From Ligula intestinalis (taxonomy: Eukaryota > Platyhelminthes > Cestoda > Diphyllobothriidea > Diphyllobothriidae), in contig JAYGXS010000005.1 of assembly GCA_036362985.1 (NCBI GenBank), forward strand, positions 26,469,094 through 26,533,093: a stretch of DNA of 64,000 bases, written 5' to 3'. Position 1 is the first letter of the stretch, and each line of letters starts with the position of its first letter. A program made the translations under genes and the position numbers. Positions 42,286-54,480 of the stretch are shown here, piece by piece. The notes under the pieces are model-generated. The model ran no database searches, was not told the DNA's origin, and saw only the letters and a program-made list of their open reading frames with translations.

Positions 42286-42794
42286 CAAGTGAAAAAACAT
42301 GCCTTCAAAGGTATGATACAAACGGAATAAATATACAGTTGTAAGCTGATTTTACTCATCAGCAGGAGAACTGTTTCATATCGTTTAAAAACATTAGTTC
42401 CAGACGGAGAGGGTCGGCACAAGAACACAGTGTTCTCAGTCTTCCTTCAATGGTTTTCGGCAAAAGTTGCGCGCTATCGGCTGAAGGGTTAGCAGACTGC
42501 GGGCTGCTGCTTCAGCAGCATTATGTTCAGCATGAAGCCTGGCGGGGTTCAAAGTCCACGAACGCCATCAGAGTGAAAGAGAGATTTCACAGAGTCAGCA
42601 CCCGAAATTCGTGAAAGTTGTCCTGAATGTAAAAAACTAGTTATAGCTCTCTTAAACATAGGGTAGTTTTGCTGGGTTTTAATACTTTTGGGCAGCTTAT
42701 TACAGATTGATATGGCATTTACTGAAAAGAATTGCCGGTACTAAACTGTACGTGCCATAGGAAGAAATAAAAATACGTCTCGATGACTGGCACG

Positions 42795-43280
42795 TCAAGA
42801 GTGCTCAAGCTGCCTTATTGTACTAAGAGGATTAAAGGTTTGACCATTCCAAAGTTTAAACAGTAAAAAAAGACCCTTCTGCAATCGACGAAGCCATAGG
42901 GGATCCAGATTTGTATGTTCGCACCTTTGTTGGTAGGTTAAGTTACGGTGTTCTGTAGTGAAAACTCTTCTAATGAAGAAGTGCTGCACCGATTCTATTT
43001 TCTTCCGTTCACTAGTGCGCAGAATACTGAATAGGGTCGAGCAGTATTCAAGACTAGGTCTCACGTACATATTATAGAGGCTGGTTCTAACCTTGATAGT
43101 CTTAAAATTTCTGAGGATAAATTCGGTGGTTTGGCGTGCTTTCGAGACTATCAGGGCACAGTGCTCTGACAAATTGAGACTATTAGAGTAGGATATGCCC
43201 AATTCCTTGATAACTCCTGGGACATTTATTTCGTGGCCGTCAATGCTTAATTCCGGTTGATGATCGTCGTCAACAACCAT
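42795..43280 (-). pseudogene. LINE A (right) RT thumb and tail
   Basis: A 161-codon frame joining SIDGHEINVPGVIKELGISY with the tail LRPSLEYC-like segment (MYVRPSLEYCSTLFSILRTS). In the left copy this region is split. Confidence 0.8.
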
Positions 43281-43322
43281 AACGGAACATTTGTACCATG
43301 AAAGGGTGAGGCGCCATGTGCA

Positions 43323-43835
43323 TCACCACTGGGCGAAAGCCTGAAGATCCTTTTTTATCAGCTCGAGCACGATGTTGCGATCTGCCGGTTTATATCGATC
43401 AGCGACTTTCAAATCATCAGCGTACATGAAGGGTCTGCCATACTGAAAACAATCTGAAACGTCGTTGACAAAAAAGCAAAATAGGAGCGGACCCAATACA
43501 CTACCCTGTATAACTCCACTCCTCACATGCGTGGGGTTGGAGATAACATTGAAAATTTTTACTCGTTGTGTGCGAGCATCCAAATAGGAAGATATGGAGT
43601 TCAGAGGCTTGCTACCTATGCCAAAGGCGGCCAGTTTCAGAAGGAGGAGGTTATGATCGACCCGATCAAAGGCCTTAGTAAAATCAAAATAGACGCTATA
43701 AGTGGCAAAACCGCTGTCTCTAGATTTTTGCACATAATCAAAGAAAGAGAGCTGACAGGTGTCACAAGATCGTTTCTCGAGAAAGCCATGTTGAGCTGTA
43801 TTGAGCAGGTTGTTCTCTGTCAAGTGACACATCAT
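43323..43835 (-). pseudogene. LINE A (right) reverse transcriptase core
   Basis: 170 codons with AQHGFLEKRSCDTCQ, motif A VYFDFTKAFDRV (catalytic Asp codon at 43683-43685), GVIQGSVLGPLLF and YADDLKVADRY. The catalytic aspartate missing from the left copy is present here. Frames break on both sides. Confidence 0.84.
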
Positions 43836-44032
43836 ATTTTCTTTGATTTAGGTCTCCAAGATCTTAAAGGCTGCGGGAAGTGTATTTATTGGCCTAAAGT
43901 TGTCTAATGACGTCGATCGGCCATGCTTGGGAATAGGCATTATGTGCGATTCCTTCCACAACGCAGGAAAGGTTTCGCTCTCAAGAGAAAGATTAAATAC
44001 CTTACACAGAATAGACGGAAAGATATCAGTCG

Positions 44033-44542
44033 TTAAGCTTTTAGAAGGCTATCTGGGACGCCATCTGGTCCTGGACTATAGGATTGACGATAACGACGAA
44101 TGGCTACAGTCACATCCCAGACGGTAAAACTTACGGTTTCGAGTATGGCACCCGTCCAAGCCTGGATAACTGGAAGTGCAGCGAACGAGCTTTCACTAAA
44201 TGTTTTGGATAGGAACGCATTGAAGCTATCGGCAGTCATTTAAGCGTCAGCTGTGGGGTTTCCTAAAGCATCTTGAAGTATGGAGTGTTGCGTTTTCCGC
44301 TGCACTTTTACTGTGTGCGCAAACAGTTTCGCAACATTAAGGGAAGGATTTTTAGCGAAGTGAGCCTCATCGGCTATCTGCTTTTCTTCGGAGAGCTTCT
44401 TAGCCTGCTCAAAGATCAGTGTGATCAAGGGCAGAACGGAAGTGTCGTTCTGCCGATGCAAACGACGAGAGAGATACACTTCATACTTGACATGTATTAC
44501 TTTCTTACGGAGGACAAAGTGGAGGATTAGTGGATCCAACAC
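44033..44542 (-). pseudogene. LINE A (right) linker pieces
   Basis: Two frames, 44033-44239 (SYSPGPDGVPDSLLKA) and 44240-44542 (LILHFVLRKKVIHVK). The left copy reads through more of this region. Confidence 0.7.
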
Positions 44543-44545
44543 TTT

Positions 44546-45361
44546 TTACAGTGCATCAGTACAAACATTTACATCCAAACATTGGAAAAATTCAGACCAG
44601 TCGAGAGCGTTTAGATATGCCAGTAGGTCAGCCGTGTTTGCTGATCGAAAGTCATGATAAAGACTATACTTTTGGGAAAATGTTTTATCTGCCTTCAGTT
44701 CTAGTTCGCTAACAACTTTAAGATGGTCTGAACTCCCAAGTGCACCTAAGGATGACACTGAAAGTGGTTCGCATCCCCTACAAAAAATTAGGTCGAGTAT
44801 GTTTGCTCCTCGAGTGGGAAAATCGACTACCGGATCCCACATGCCAATATCTATTGCCTCAAGTAAGTTCTCGACTTTGAAGGACCGGATAGTGGAAACC
44901 ATTGCACGTCAGGAAGGTTAAAATCGCGTGCAATCAAGCAATACTTAAGATTCAAGTCAGCTGCGGCATGAAATGCCTGCGAGAGACAACGATCGTAGTC
45001 TGCATTGGCATTAGGTGGGCAATAAACACAGCCAACAAGTAAGGAGTATTGGTTTTTTAGAAGAACTCGTAGCCAGCAGCTCTCCTCCACCGCTGTGAAT
45101 TTTGGAAAGTCCAAAGGGAGAAATGCAAGTGGCTGCTTAATATAAATGCAGCTTCCTCCGCCACGGCCATTGTTTTGAATAGCCTAGAACAGAGAGTTCT
45201 GAGTCAGCTACACAGGCCGATGCCCATGTCTCAGTTACCATAACAATATCTAGGCGGTTGACGAAAACCATAGTCTGGAGCAGAGGCATTTTATTAATCA
45301 GTGATCTGGCATTTAAAAGGACCAATTTAAGAGGGCATGTCTTAGGTTTCGGTGGCGGCAC
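44546..45361 (-). pseudogene. LINE A (right) APE endonuclease, three frames
   Basis: 45137-45361 has LLNARSLINKMPLL and VTETWAS. 44851-45114 has LVGCVYCPPNANADYDRC and LIARDFNLPDVQW, where the G of the usual GDFN block has become R. 44546-44902 has SSDHLKVVSELEL. Confidence 0.8.
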
Positions 45362-45363
45362 AG

Positions 45364-45969
45364 CTAGGCCGTCACTGTTACCGGCTTCGACCAGAGCGAT
45401 GTCCTTTTGACCTGAACTATTTTTCCCTCTCTTATTTTGAGATTTGTCTCGCCATTGGTTCTCCGTTTCTCCAGCTCTATTATTAGCTGTCTCATCTTTC
45501 TCTGCTCTCTCAACTCGTAATCCGGCTGAAAAAAAACTTGCGAATGCAGACGCCGTAAGGATGGTTTGCGCTCTAGCAAGGGTTTCGCCTGTGCTTCAGT
45601 TTCTAAAATAACTTTTAGAGGTCGTGGCCGAGAAATTGATTCTGGAGCTGTTGGAGCCTTCCCTATTCGAAATGCCTTAAGAATGCGGAAAGATTCGCCT
45701 GGTTTTAGAAATGGTTTGGCGTACACTCGCATAAGACCCACGTCATGGTCAATTCGTTCTTGTGAAATTGACAACTCTCACTCTGGAGCCCCCTTTACAA
45801 CTATTTTCTGCTTGCGACTCAATGGGGCATATGTTGCGAGCTCACGTGTTTCAGCCGAGGGAGCAATTAAAGATCCTTTTAAAAAAACGAACAGAAAGTA
45901 CTCCAAGTAATGTGGATGTCTACGGCATTGCTGCGCCACGTTCGCAGGCTGGAAAAATGTCTCGTCCAT
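45364..45969 (-). pseudogene. LINE A (right) ORF1
   Basis: 45778-45969 ends KQKIVVKGAPE; 45364-45774 continues SQERIDHDVGLMRVYAKPF and VFFQPDYELREQRKMRQL, the conserved ORF1 C-terminal part also found in LINE B. A stop separates the two. Unlike the left copy there is one KGAPE segment. Confidence 0.7.
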
Positions 45970-46155
45970 TTAGATGAATGAGGGTGGGAGAAATTGAAAT
46001 ACGCAATGGGCACTAGCAGCAATTATGGGGCGGTCATGCAGATCCAGCACATTTTCTTCATGTTGTGTGGACGCTAGCTCCAACAGCATCCTCTAACACG
46101 CATTCTGGAAAGTAAATAACAGAAGATAAATTGTTTTCGCTGCCATTCAAAACAA

Positions 46156-48701
46156 ATGGCGACCAGCTGTGTCCGATTTTCCCAAAGCAGTCCAGGTTTG
46201 CCGGTCAAAATTGAAAAAGCTAAAGCATCAAATTACAAGGTCATCCTTGTTCAAGAAAGATTTTTTCAAGCTCCTTATGGCCAGGACATCGTATGGGACA
46301 ATTTGGTCCTGCTAAGGTGGACGACAGTCTACTTTCTAAGGGAACGTTATTCCAAAGGAAGGCACATTTGTAGGCAAAAACGAGAATGATTAGATAGGCA
46401 GCTTTAGGGTGGTGCAATTATCATAAAAGAATTACGAGTGACATAAGACTGATCTGTCGGAGTAAGAACGTTGATCCGTGAAAGATTAGGGCTAGAGTAA
46501 ACGCGAAATAGGAAGCAGAGCCCGCTTTGAGTCTACTAACCCAAGTCAGTATGCGCTAACGAGGTTTTTATGAATAAATAAGGGTTCCCATATCGTCGAC
46601 GTAGTTGCTTGTGATCGTATGGTTAACATCTAATATCACAAATGTTGCTGACCTAACGCATATAAATTCAGGTGTGCGCCATAGAGCCAAATTATAGGTG
46701 AGAGGTAACGAAATATATCCCACTTTTTGTGATAGCTCGTGGATTTGATTCGAAAGAAAAGTTCTCTGAAGCAGTGAAAAACAGTTTTGGGACTTATAAT
46801 TTCACGCATACCAAAATACTTGGTGTAAATCATAAAGTTTCCAAGATGAAATCATTTCTAACTTCTGCATCTTTTCTGCCTGGAAACATTTGCACAGCCT
46901 TTTTCCATCATATGATAAAGGATAGTTTTCTGCAGAGATATTTTTTGACAGGTCCAGGTTACCTGTGTGCAAGGTATACGGGACTCTAGACTAGTGAACA
47001 GGATTGTTAAAATGCTCTAACTCATGAAGTCCGAACGCAAGGTCACATGCGCATATTTTGAATTCCTTATCGCGAAAATACATGTATACGATCGAAGCCG
47101 AAGCGTGTTTAAAATTGCTTGGGAGACTCCACAGCACTCTGGAAGAATATGAATTTCTCGTTAAACTTTTGGGGTATCTCAAAAAGACTGGCTCTTCAAA
47201 CAGTCGCAGTGGATCTTCGATTCATATTAAAGATGAACAATTATTAGAAATTCAAGAAATCGCCGCCAAATTTAACATCAGTTGGTCTTACCAAGCACCA
47301 CTTGATTGGTAGGCGCTTTTTGTCACTGTTATTTTTCGTTCAAATTGTGGATATAATCGTACTTATAGAACAGTGTACAGTGAACAGTATATACAGTACA
47401 CATTAGCATGTTCTCTTTTCAATTTCAAAATATTTAAGACAAAGTTTCGAGGACAGGAGGAGTCTTCTTATATAGTTGCCCGTAAAAAACCGGAAAACTC
47501 TTATGCATTTACTATTGCCTAAAAAGCAAAAATCACGCAATTGTCCACAGGAAACACCTGTGTCTGTGGACACGCTATACGTTGGAAACTTTAATGATAG
47601 CACAAATTATTTGAATTTTTATATGTTTGCTCGTGTCCAGCTTCGAGTGTTTATTTTTTTAAAATCATATTTTACTGTTTTTATTAAATGCCTGTTGTGT
47701 TGTATGAATTTATTGCACCCTGAAGGAAGAAATATCTGAGGTCTGAATTGGCAAAATATGTTCTTTTGTTTTATTGTAATTCGAAAGGAAACGTTGGCAA
47801 ATTGACAGTGAACTTTCGGTTTAATATTTTGTCAAGAAATGGTAATTTAATGTATGTAGTGTGAGAGTATCATGGTAGGACGTCATGAATTTATCCTTAA
47901 TTACCAGATAGGGAGGTTATGTTTGGAAAACTACCTTATTTCTACGACCCTATCTCTTATAGTCTCAAAAGAATATTTATGTTGTTCGTTGGCAAAATAC
48001 CCACATGACATGTTAGAAAAGCAGATTTTCCACTGCATAAGTAATCAATCCTCTTCTTTAAATAGGTTTGTTTTTTACCTGTTTGTCCGCCGCTATGAAC
48101 AGGAGTGGGCTACGACAAAAGAAACGGCAGTACAAGTTATTACGCCAAATCAAAACACTCCGTTTCGGCAATCAACCCTTCAAATTGAAGAACAGTTTGA
48201 TTTGCGCATCAAGCGAACGCTTTCTGACTTGATTTCACGGTAATTTCAAATCTTAACGTCGAAAACGTTTTAATGCTTCCTATTCGATATACAGTATAGA
48301 ATTTAACTCAGGAAGTAAATTTAAAAACTTTTAACCCTAGTATATTCAGCATAATTTTAAAATATTACTGAGTTCATGCTATTTGCAAACAAAAGCCAAT
48401 GCGTCTGTAGATGAACGTACATACGATAAGTGCTAAGTATGACAGGGCCTCTTAGAATTACGGATAAAGCAGATGCTTCGTTTTTGGCGTTATTTTTTAA
48501 GCAAATGCCTTGTTTCTCTTACAGCATGTGAACACCCGATTTATTACGCATGGCTTTAAATTTGTAAAGACTATTCGAAATCCCTGTAGAACAGTAAGTT
48601 TTCATTACCTTCAAGTCAAGCAAGACAGGAAAGTTCCGATTTCCAAAGTGAATCCTGAAACGCTCGCGCTTCTGCAAAACTGTCCACATGGATTAAAATA
48701 G
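46156..48701 (+). CDS. Candidate multi-exon gene, product unknown
   Basis: This low-repeat stretch has several open pieces on one strand with plausible splice sites. The first (46156-46389) starts with ATG in AACAAATGGCG and reads MATSCVRFSQSSPGLPV. Next is 46736 to about 46973 after TTTTTGTGATAG. A third (about 47075-47308) reads TIEAEACLKLLGRLHSTLEE, with LEIQEIAAKF, and can end at GATTG|GTAGGC. A fourth (48066 to about 48241) follows TTTAAATAG and is in phase with the third, ending TCACG|GTAATT. A last exon (48525-48701) follows TTTCTCTTACAG and ends at a TAG stop, but is not in phase with the fourth. AATAAA is at 48927-48932. I recognise no domain. It could be a real gene whose exons I have mis-joined, or chance. 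Confidence 0.28.
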
Positions 48702-49370
48702 TAAAAAAGGGCACGATTGCATGGAGGCTTTCATGTAAATTTACAGAATGTCAAGCATGCTGTAAATCCCCTCGCAGGATAGTAGAAGAGGTCTCTGTTA
48801 GTAACTCATAGAAAAATGGACTGGTTTTATTACGTTTTTCTGCAAAACGAAAACTTCAATCAAACCCCCTAAGGAATTTGCAGAATAATAGACTGAATAA
48901 TGGCAGACTATGTTCGATGCCGTACAAATAAAAGTTGTTGAAAAATCAATTGCCACGGTCAGAATAAAACTTCAATTTGAACATGTGAGTAGATCGACTT
49001 TTGGGCGAGGATGTTTTCAGCTTCTTGTCAGAATTATATTTGTATAGAATAAATCGCTTAAGTAATACACATTTTGCTATCAATTACTAAGACTCAAATG
49101 AAGTAAGTCATTTGCGTTGATGCTGATGCAAATTCGTCAAGTTTTTATTTCAAAAGTGCTTTTTAGTTTTAAATTCCTTCAATAAATTCGCTCAATGATT
49201 GAAGTAATTCATTTTATCTAACTGTACAGAACTTCGTGGCTTTGGTGAGAAAGTAAGCCAACTGCTCAAGCAGGATTCCCTATGCAATCAATCTAGAATC
49301 CACCAAATGGAAACTAGGAACACTGAATTATATAGAGGGGTTGGCAGATTTGAATAATATATTTGAACCG
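48702..49370. other. AT-rich spacer
   Basis: Contains AATAAA at 48927-48932, the possible poly(A) signal of the upstream candidate gene. Nothing else seen. Confidence 0.35.
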
Positions 49371-49379
49371 CTTGTAAAC

Positions 49380-49450
49380 AACTCGGTGACCGTGGTTGGA
49401 TTCAAACCCACGACTGCAAGAGCCGACTGCGTCAACTGCGCAACAAGTTC
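49380..49450 (-). mobile_element. tRNA-like SINE head, minus strand
   Basis: Reverse complement has a box B-like GGTTTGAATCC (49398-49408) and a box A-like TTGCGCAGTTGACGC (49429-49443) in tRNA spacing. The T-arm pairs 4 of 5 bases; the anticodon stem is poor. Likely a SINE head or a tRNA pseudogene. Confidence 0.45.
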
Positions 49451-49474
49451 CTCATCAATCGATTTCGTACGCAA

Positions 49475-49594
49475 TTAGTCCCAGATATTTAAACAAAACA
49501 AACGGAGGCTATATATTTCAAAAGTGTACAATTACGAGGCCTTTTTGACTATTAAAATCGATTTAAATAAGGCCATATCTCTGACAAAATCAAA
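49475..49594 (+). repeat. Direct repeat, copy 1
   Basis: Shares AAAATCGATTTAAATAA and ATATCT-TGACAAAA, and weaker upstream similarity, with 50540-50661. Confidence 0.55.
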
Positions 49595-49599
49595 CAAAA

Positions 49600-50539
49600 A
49601 GAAGTAAAAAAACTTAGCTACGAGGCCCTTACCGAGAGGCATGAGTTTAAGTTCACTTATGCCAAGTTACCCACCTAGCCTACAGCAGCGTATGCAATGC
49701 AATCTGATACAGTAGGCTGACTGGCTATGCACAAGTTGCAGTAAGCTAGATGAGTAACGCGACTCAAATGTGACTAAACTCACGGAGCAATGTTCTGGTT
49801 AACCTCACGGCTCCAAGCGCATCTAAAAGGCTCTGAAAGGTTTATCTGACCGAAGTATGCTTCAACTCACGGCTCCCGTTGGGAGCACCGCAGCCTCGCA
49901 GTTTGTAAGAAACTCGGCTGTACGTAAGCCTTTGCCCAGCTGGCGTGGATTCTGATCCAACCGTAGCCACCGGATTTTAACAAGTAGATCAAATGAATTC
50001 GCATATATTTGAATCATGACCCGAATTTTCGCGTTTCCCAAAAGCACGCATAGCACATGTTGCGCCTGCTTGTAGAACAAATGCATAAAACTGCCGTTCG
50101 ACTGCCGGAAAAACCATACTTGGGAAAACTGACTACTTCAGTTTCTTCAACTTTTATGATCGAATTTTAAAGTTTCATCAAGCTAAATTGTATTTTTTTT
50201 TAGAAAAAATGAACAAAGATATCCCTTCTTGTCCTCATTTGGCAAAAAAATTTGGTTTCTTTAGATTCTTTTCAAAAGAAGAGGACGCAATTTTGTTTTA
50301 AAAATATTTGTCGAATTCCCAACTGAGGTAGTTAGTGTTCTAATGTTGCTTGTTTTGCAGCCTAAATCCAGGACATTTCATTTGAGTCCAGTTAGCGAAT
50401 TTAAAGTGCACATTTTCTGGTTCAACGTGCTAAAATGGGTGCTTTGTATTAGTTTTTTCACCAAATTTTGATGCCCATTTAAACTTAGTCATATTTTATA
50501 AAAAATAAATAAATGTCATTTTTGGTATCAATTTTTTAC
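49600..50539. other. Spacer between direct repeats
   Basis: 49640-50000 looks like an old GC-richer repeat insert of unknown type in AT-rich DNA. No gene seen. Confidence 0.3.
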
Positions 50540-50661
50540 GAAATTAGCCCCAGTTGTTTTAATCGATGACGCAATGGCTTTTAATGAAAAATGTTTGCAA
50601 TTATGGAACCATTAAAGAACATAAAAATCGATTTAAATAAAGCTTTATCTTTGACAAAACA
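50540..50661 (+). repeat. Direct repeat, copy 2
   Basis: Partner of 49475-49594, about 1.06 kb apart, same orientation. Confidence 0.55.
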
Positions 50662-50699
50662 TACAGGTGAGCCTCTGAAAGCTGCTTATAAGTAGACGA

Positions 50700-51200
50700 T
50701 GCGGTCTCTAAAACAAAATTTTATTTGCCTGACGTTTCGTATTCTGGCTTGAACCCTTCATCAAAGAGAACCACAGGGTGGGTAGAAAGATGCACAGATT
50801 ATGCAGTAGCGGCAGCCACACCGTAGGTGCATTATATTAAACAGCTTCCAGTATCATCGTGTGCGGTCGTAATTGATGCAATGACAGTTTATCAATCCAC
50901 TTCTGAGTCATTCATTGCCGCGATTTCATCCGCCGTGTTGGATGTTGACTTCATATTTGTACGACAATTAGAGTTGCTGTCATCGGCATTGCTGCCGGGC
51001 CGCGCCCTTCCCACTTGACGGATTCTCCTGCTCAGACAAAGTCTCAGCACGGAACATGGGAAGGGCAAATCGCTGCGCCTTTTTGATTGATCGCAGGTCT
51101 GAGAACCGTGATTCAAGCAGCTCGTGGCTCACATGGTTGTCACCTCTTGCGACGCTTTTATTACCATTAAATTCGAAAATATGGGCGGGTCTTGTCAAGT
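50700..51200 (-). mobile_element. Penelope-like element 3' fragment
   Basis: Minus strand 50980-51198 encodes PAHIFEFNGNKSVARGDNHV then ELLESRFSDLRSIKKAQ, the end of the GIY-YIG endonuclease domain of flatworm Penelope-like elements. The tail (RIRQVGRARPGSNADDSN) is in a second frame at 50892-51116. The 3' region carries TTTTATTTGCCTGACGTTTC. Only the last part of the element is present. Confidence 0.68.
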
Positions 51201-51765
51201 GAGTTGCAACCTTTCCTCCTCACTGCTGCTTAGTTGCTTTATCCAAAACTTTACTTAATTCAGTAAACGACTCCAGCCAATTCCTGTTGCGGCAATGAGT
51301 CTGGTGAGAGATTCAAGGACCAGGCTCGCAATAAAACAATTAGAACATTATGTATGGATACGGTATGTGAAATGGGGAATGTACGCGTCCAGAAAATGCC
51401 GTATATAAGGGCAAAATCAAACCGTTCCTCATGCTTATCCATTTCGGCTTCTGCATTTGTGAGCTGACACCATTAACGATCAAACTATCTGCTTAAACAG
51501 CAATAGTACATTATTTTTTTCGGTCTTCTGCTTTGGTATTTGACCAAACGAACTCCTAACAGATGAAATGGTTCCAATTCCGGGTGTTTGTGTGAGTAAA
51601 AAAGAAGAACATTAGTAGAGCACCTGAACTTGAGCAATAGTCCATCGTATGAGATAGCAGCAGTGGCGACAGAAAAGACTGCATTAATAGGAAGTACGAG
51701 CCAATCAATTATGCCAATAAGGAGGTTGCTGCACAGGGCTCCGTATTTCGGCAACAATGGATGCA
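51201..51765. other. Spacer without recognised gene
   Basis: Nothing supported between the two Penelope-like fragments. Confidence 0.3.
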
Positions 51766-52218
51766 CTGAAATAAGAGGTTTATTTGTCTAGCATTTGGAA
51801 TTCTGGCTTGAACCCTTCGCCAGAGATAACTGCAGAATGGGGTGATAAATGCACATATTACTAATGCGAACTACAATTAGCAGCTCGCGGTATCATCGCT
51901 TGACGTCGTCGTGGATGTGATGATAGTTTGGCAGTCCGCTCCCAAGTCATTCACTGCCGCGATTTCATCACCCGTGTTGGATGTTGGCTTCATAATTACA
52001 CGAAAATTAGGTTCACTGTCATCGGTATTGTTACTGGGCCGAGCCCTTTCCACGTGACTGATTCTTCTGCTCAGAAAAGTTTCAACATGGCTTATGGGAA
52101 CGGCAGGTCGTTGCGGTCGCGTGGCACCTATGCACTATAAATACTGCGTAATCTGAGCACTAATCATCCCATTCTGCAATTAAAGCCAGGATTCGAAACG
52201 TCAGACAAATAAACTTAC
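51766..52218 (-). mobile_element. Penelope-like element tail with inverted termini
   Basis: The minus strand encodes the same C-terminal tail as at 50.9 kb (SRRISHVERARPSNNTDDSE). The 3' signature at the left end (TTTATTTGTCTAGCATTTGGA) recurs in inverted form at the right end (GATTCGAAACGTCAGACAAA, near 52192-52211). Penelope-like elements are known for odd terminal repeats, including inverted ones. Confidence 0.62.
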
Positions 52219-53260
52219 TGCTTCAGCATGGTGAAATGCACGATTAATTCTGCACGAAACATGTAAAGGTATTAGTTTGGAAAGCGTAAATGCAATATTG
52301 AATGCCGGACGATTTAAAACTAATGCAGAAATTGAAACCGAGTATTTTAAACTGGAAGATAACAATTGTACAAGTAACGCAAGCCAACAAAACATATAAA
52401 CGCGTCCTTCTTAACAAAGACTTAGTTCGGAGTTCTAGTTAAAGTCTTATGATTTTGCTCGCTTTACTCTAATGGAGTAGGCCACGCAAACCGCTCGTCC
52501 ACAGTTTGACAAAGGAACTTGCAAAAAAGTTAACAGAAAAATTGGGAATATTTTGAGACCTGATCGCTCAACCGGGTATTGCTCCATATTAGTCAACATA
52601 TTGTCCCTGAACTAAGATCGGGAGCATTTGAAAAAGACGGGAGCACATATTTCAAAACATTCTAGGAGAGCTTGAATGAAAGAAAGGTTTTCATAATACA
52701 GTTTAATGAGGGCTGGTTTAAAAAAAGGCTTCTAAGCTTCTCGACAGTTCAACCATCATTCTCGATGATGTCCGCCAGGAGCTTCAGCAAGCTGAAGCAA
52801 GGCGGTGACACCCGCGGAATTATAGTGAAAGCAGAATTGCGGAGAATCTACCCTTTTCTCTCTCTTTCACCACCCCACATCGGGACTCCATGTCAAGACA
52901 CAAGTCGGGAAGGCCGGAGACTGGGGAGGGCACATGTGGCTGGCGCGACCAGACCCCAACAGGCGTATCAACAGCCAACCTCACTAGGCCGGCTCCCGCC
53001 TGGAAGAGCCATAGAGGCCATATTAAGAAGTAGCCATTGAGCCTGAATCTCAGCCCGAAGTTATCCACTCAACACAACAAGGCACACTGGACTGACTGAG
53101 ATGCCCAAATTATCCCGTCAGTAAAGAAAGAAATGCGCTGAAGGTCGATATCACTCTTTTCCCCAATCGCCAGCAACAGGCTACCACCTAGCTCATCAGT
53201 CACCTGAGGTGGGCTGGGCGCAGTGCTCAAAAGGAAAACAGGTCAGTGATGAGCATTGTA
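52219..53260. other. Spacer without recognised gene
   Basis: 52830-53230 is GC-richer and resembles parts of 25250-25510; probably an unidentified repeat. Confidence 0.3.
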
Positions 53261-53261
53261 G

Positions 53262-53335
53262 AGTAAGGGAAGAAGGGGGAGAGAGAGAAAGAAGAAAGAA
53301 AGAAAAAACGGAGGGAAAATAAGATAGAGAGGACG
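53262..53335. repeat. Polypurine tract
   Basis: About 70 bases almost wholly A and G (for example GAGAGAGAAAGAAGAAAGAA). Low complexity; may form a triplex or be a decayed microsatellite. Confidence 0.7.
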
Positions 53336-53989
53336 AAAACAAGAATGAGAACACAGCTTGCCTTTCAGCGGAAGACTAAGCTTAAAAATCTCACAAACAC
53401 AGATACGCCCGACACCGTGACATAATTTAACAATTAACACTTTGATGCACAGGCCTTTATGACTTACCAGGTAGGCAAATAATTAGTCTTTTCTGAAACA
53501 CAGACGGCTAAAGGGAAGGAGGGGTTAAGCCGGAGACCGCACTACGGTAGGTGCTGTAGAGTGCGCATTACCTGAATTTCCACGTGACTGTGCAATTATT
53601 TCCGGCGTTGAAATTCCAGGTACAAAAATGCATAAATGCTGAGCCAACTAAATAGATAACAACAACATTATCTTATCTTCAAATTATCTTCTAACCAGGC
53701 TCTGCACTAGACCACTCTCCGTTCAATTCCTACGTACCTACGTGTCGACAATGAAATTAGGTGAGTCAGCTGACATTTATGTACTTTTAATGCATTTGCA
53801 AGTAACCATGCCAAATTTTCATTGCCGTAAAGTTGGTTATATTAATGTAAATTTTTGTTTTTTACTTGCACGCATCGGGGACCAATTTTGTCGATGCCTA
53901 ATTTTGATAATTTTTAAACGCATTCAGTTTGAATCCGTTAGCAGAACAGATAATCGTGCCAGCGCTTTTTTTCTAACAGATGTAATTAA
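53336..53989. other. Spacer without recognised gene
   Basis: Nothing supported. Confidence 0.3.
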
Positions 53990-54480
53990 TTTTACAACCG
54001 GCATCTGCGTCAGCAAAATCTTATCTACTACAGGAGGTTGCATATCTGATGAAATGTGCAGGTCAACATTTGAGTGGGGGATTTAGCACAGATTTGAGGT
54101 GAAAAGTGCCATTTGCTAGAAAATAGTTCTGTTCAGGTCAGTATAATAGGGACAAATAGGGGCGGAATGGGGCCAAATCCAACGTTTGTTGATACCCGAG
54201 GAATTCACTATGCTAGAAAACGCTGCAGAAAAAAGCTTTCTGTTTGTGTGCATTGTAGAACATTAATAAAAAACCAGAAATTTACAATTATATCTGTTAT
54301 CAGAACAGAAAATTTTGTTTTGCATTCATGAAATTGTGGCAAGTGTACACATGGGGTAAGGCATTATTGTCGGGAAGAAAAGAGAAAAGTCGGTTTACAA
54401 TTTATTTCTGACAAATTTGTTACGTTATGTTCCAAAAAGAACAATAATAAACGTACGCTACTGCAACTTGTTTTACTATA
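53990..54480 (+). repeat. Dispersed repeat shared with 11976-12400
   Basis: Same-order blocks as at 11976: ATATCTGATGAAATG, ACAGATTTGAGGTG, GAAAATTTTGTT, TAAGGCATTATT. Function unknown; possibly a LINE 3' UTR. Confidence 0.5.

Larger units (their letters stand above)
42100..45970 (-). mobile_element. LINE A, second copy (right)
   Basis: Nearly collinear with 1-3600 across 3' UTR, tail, reverse transcriptase, endonuclease and ORF1. The 3' end is at an ATT-type microsatellite (42101-42114). ORF1 is preserved in 45364-45969. The element is also broken by several frameshifts, but they differ from those of the left copy, so the two decayed independently after insertion. Confidence 0.88.
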
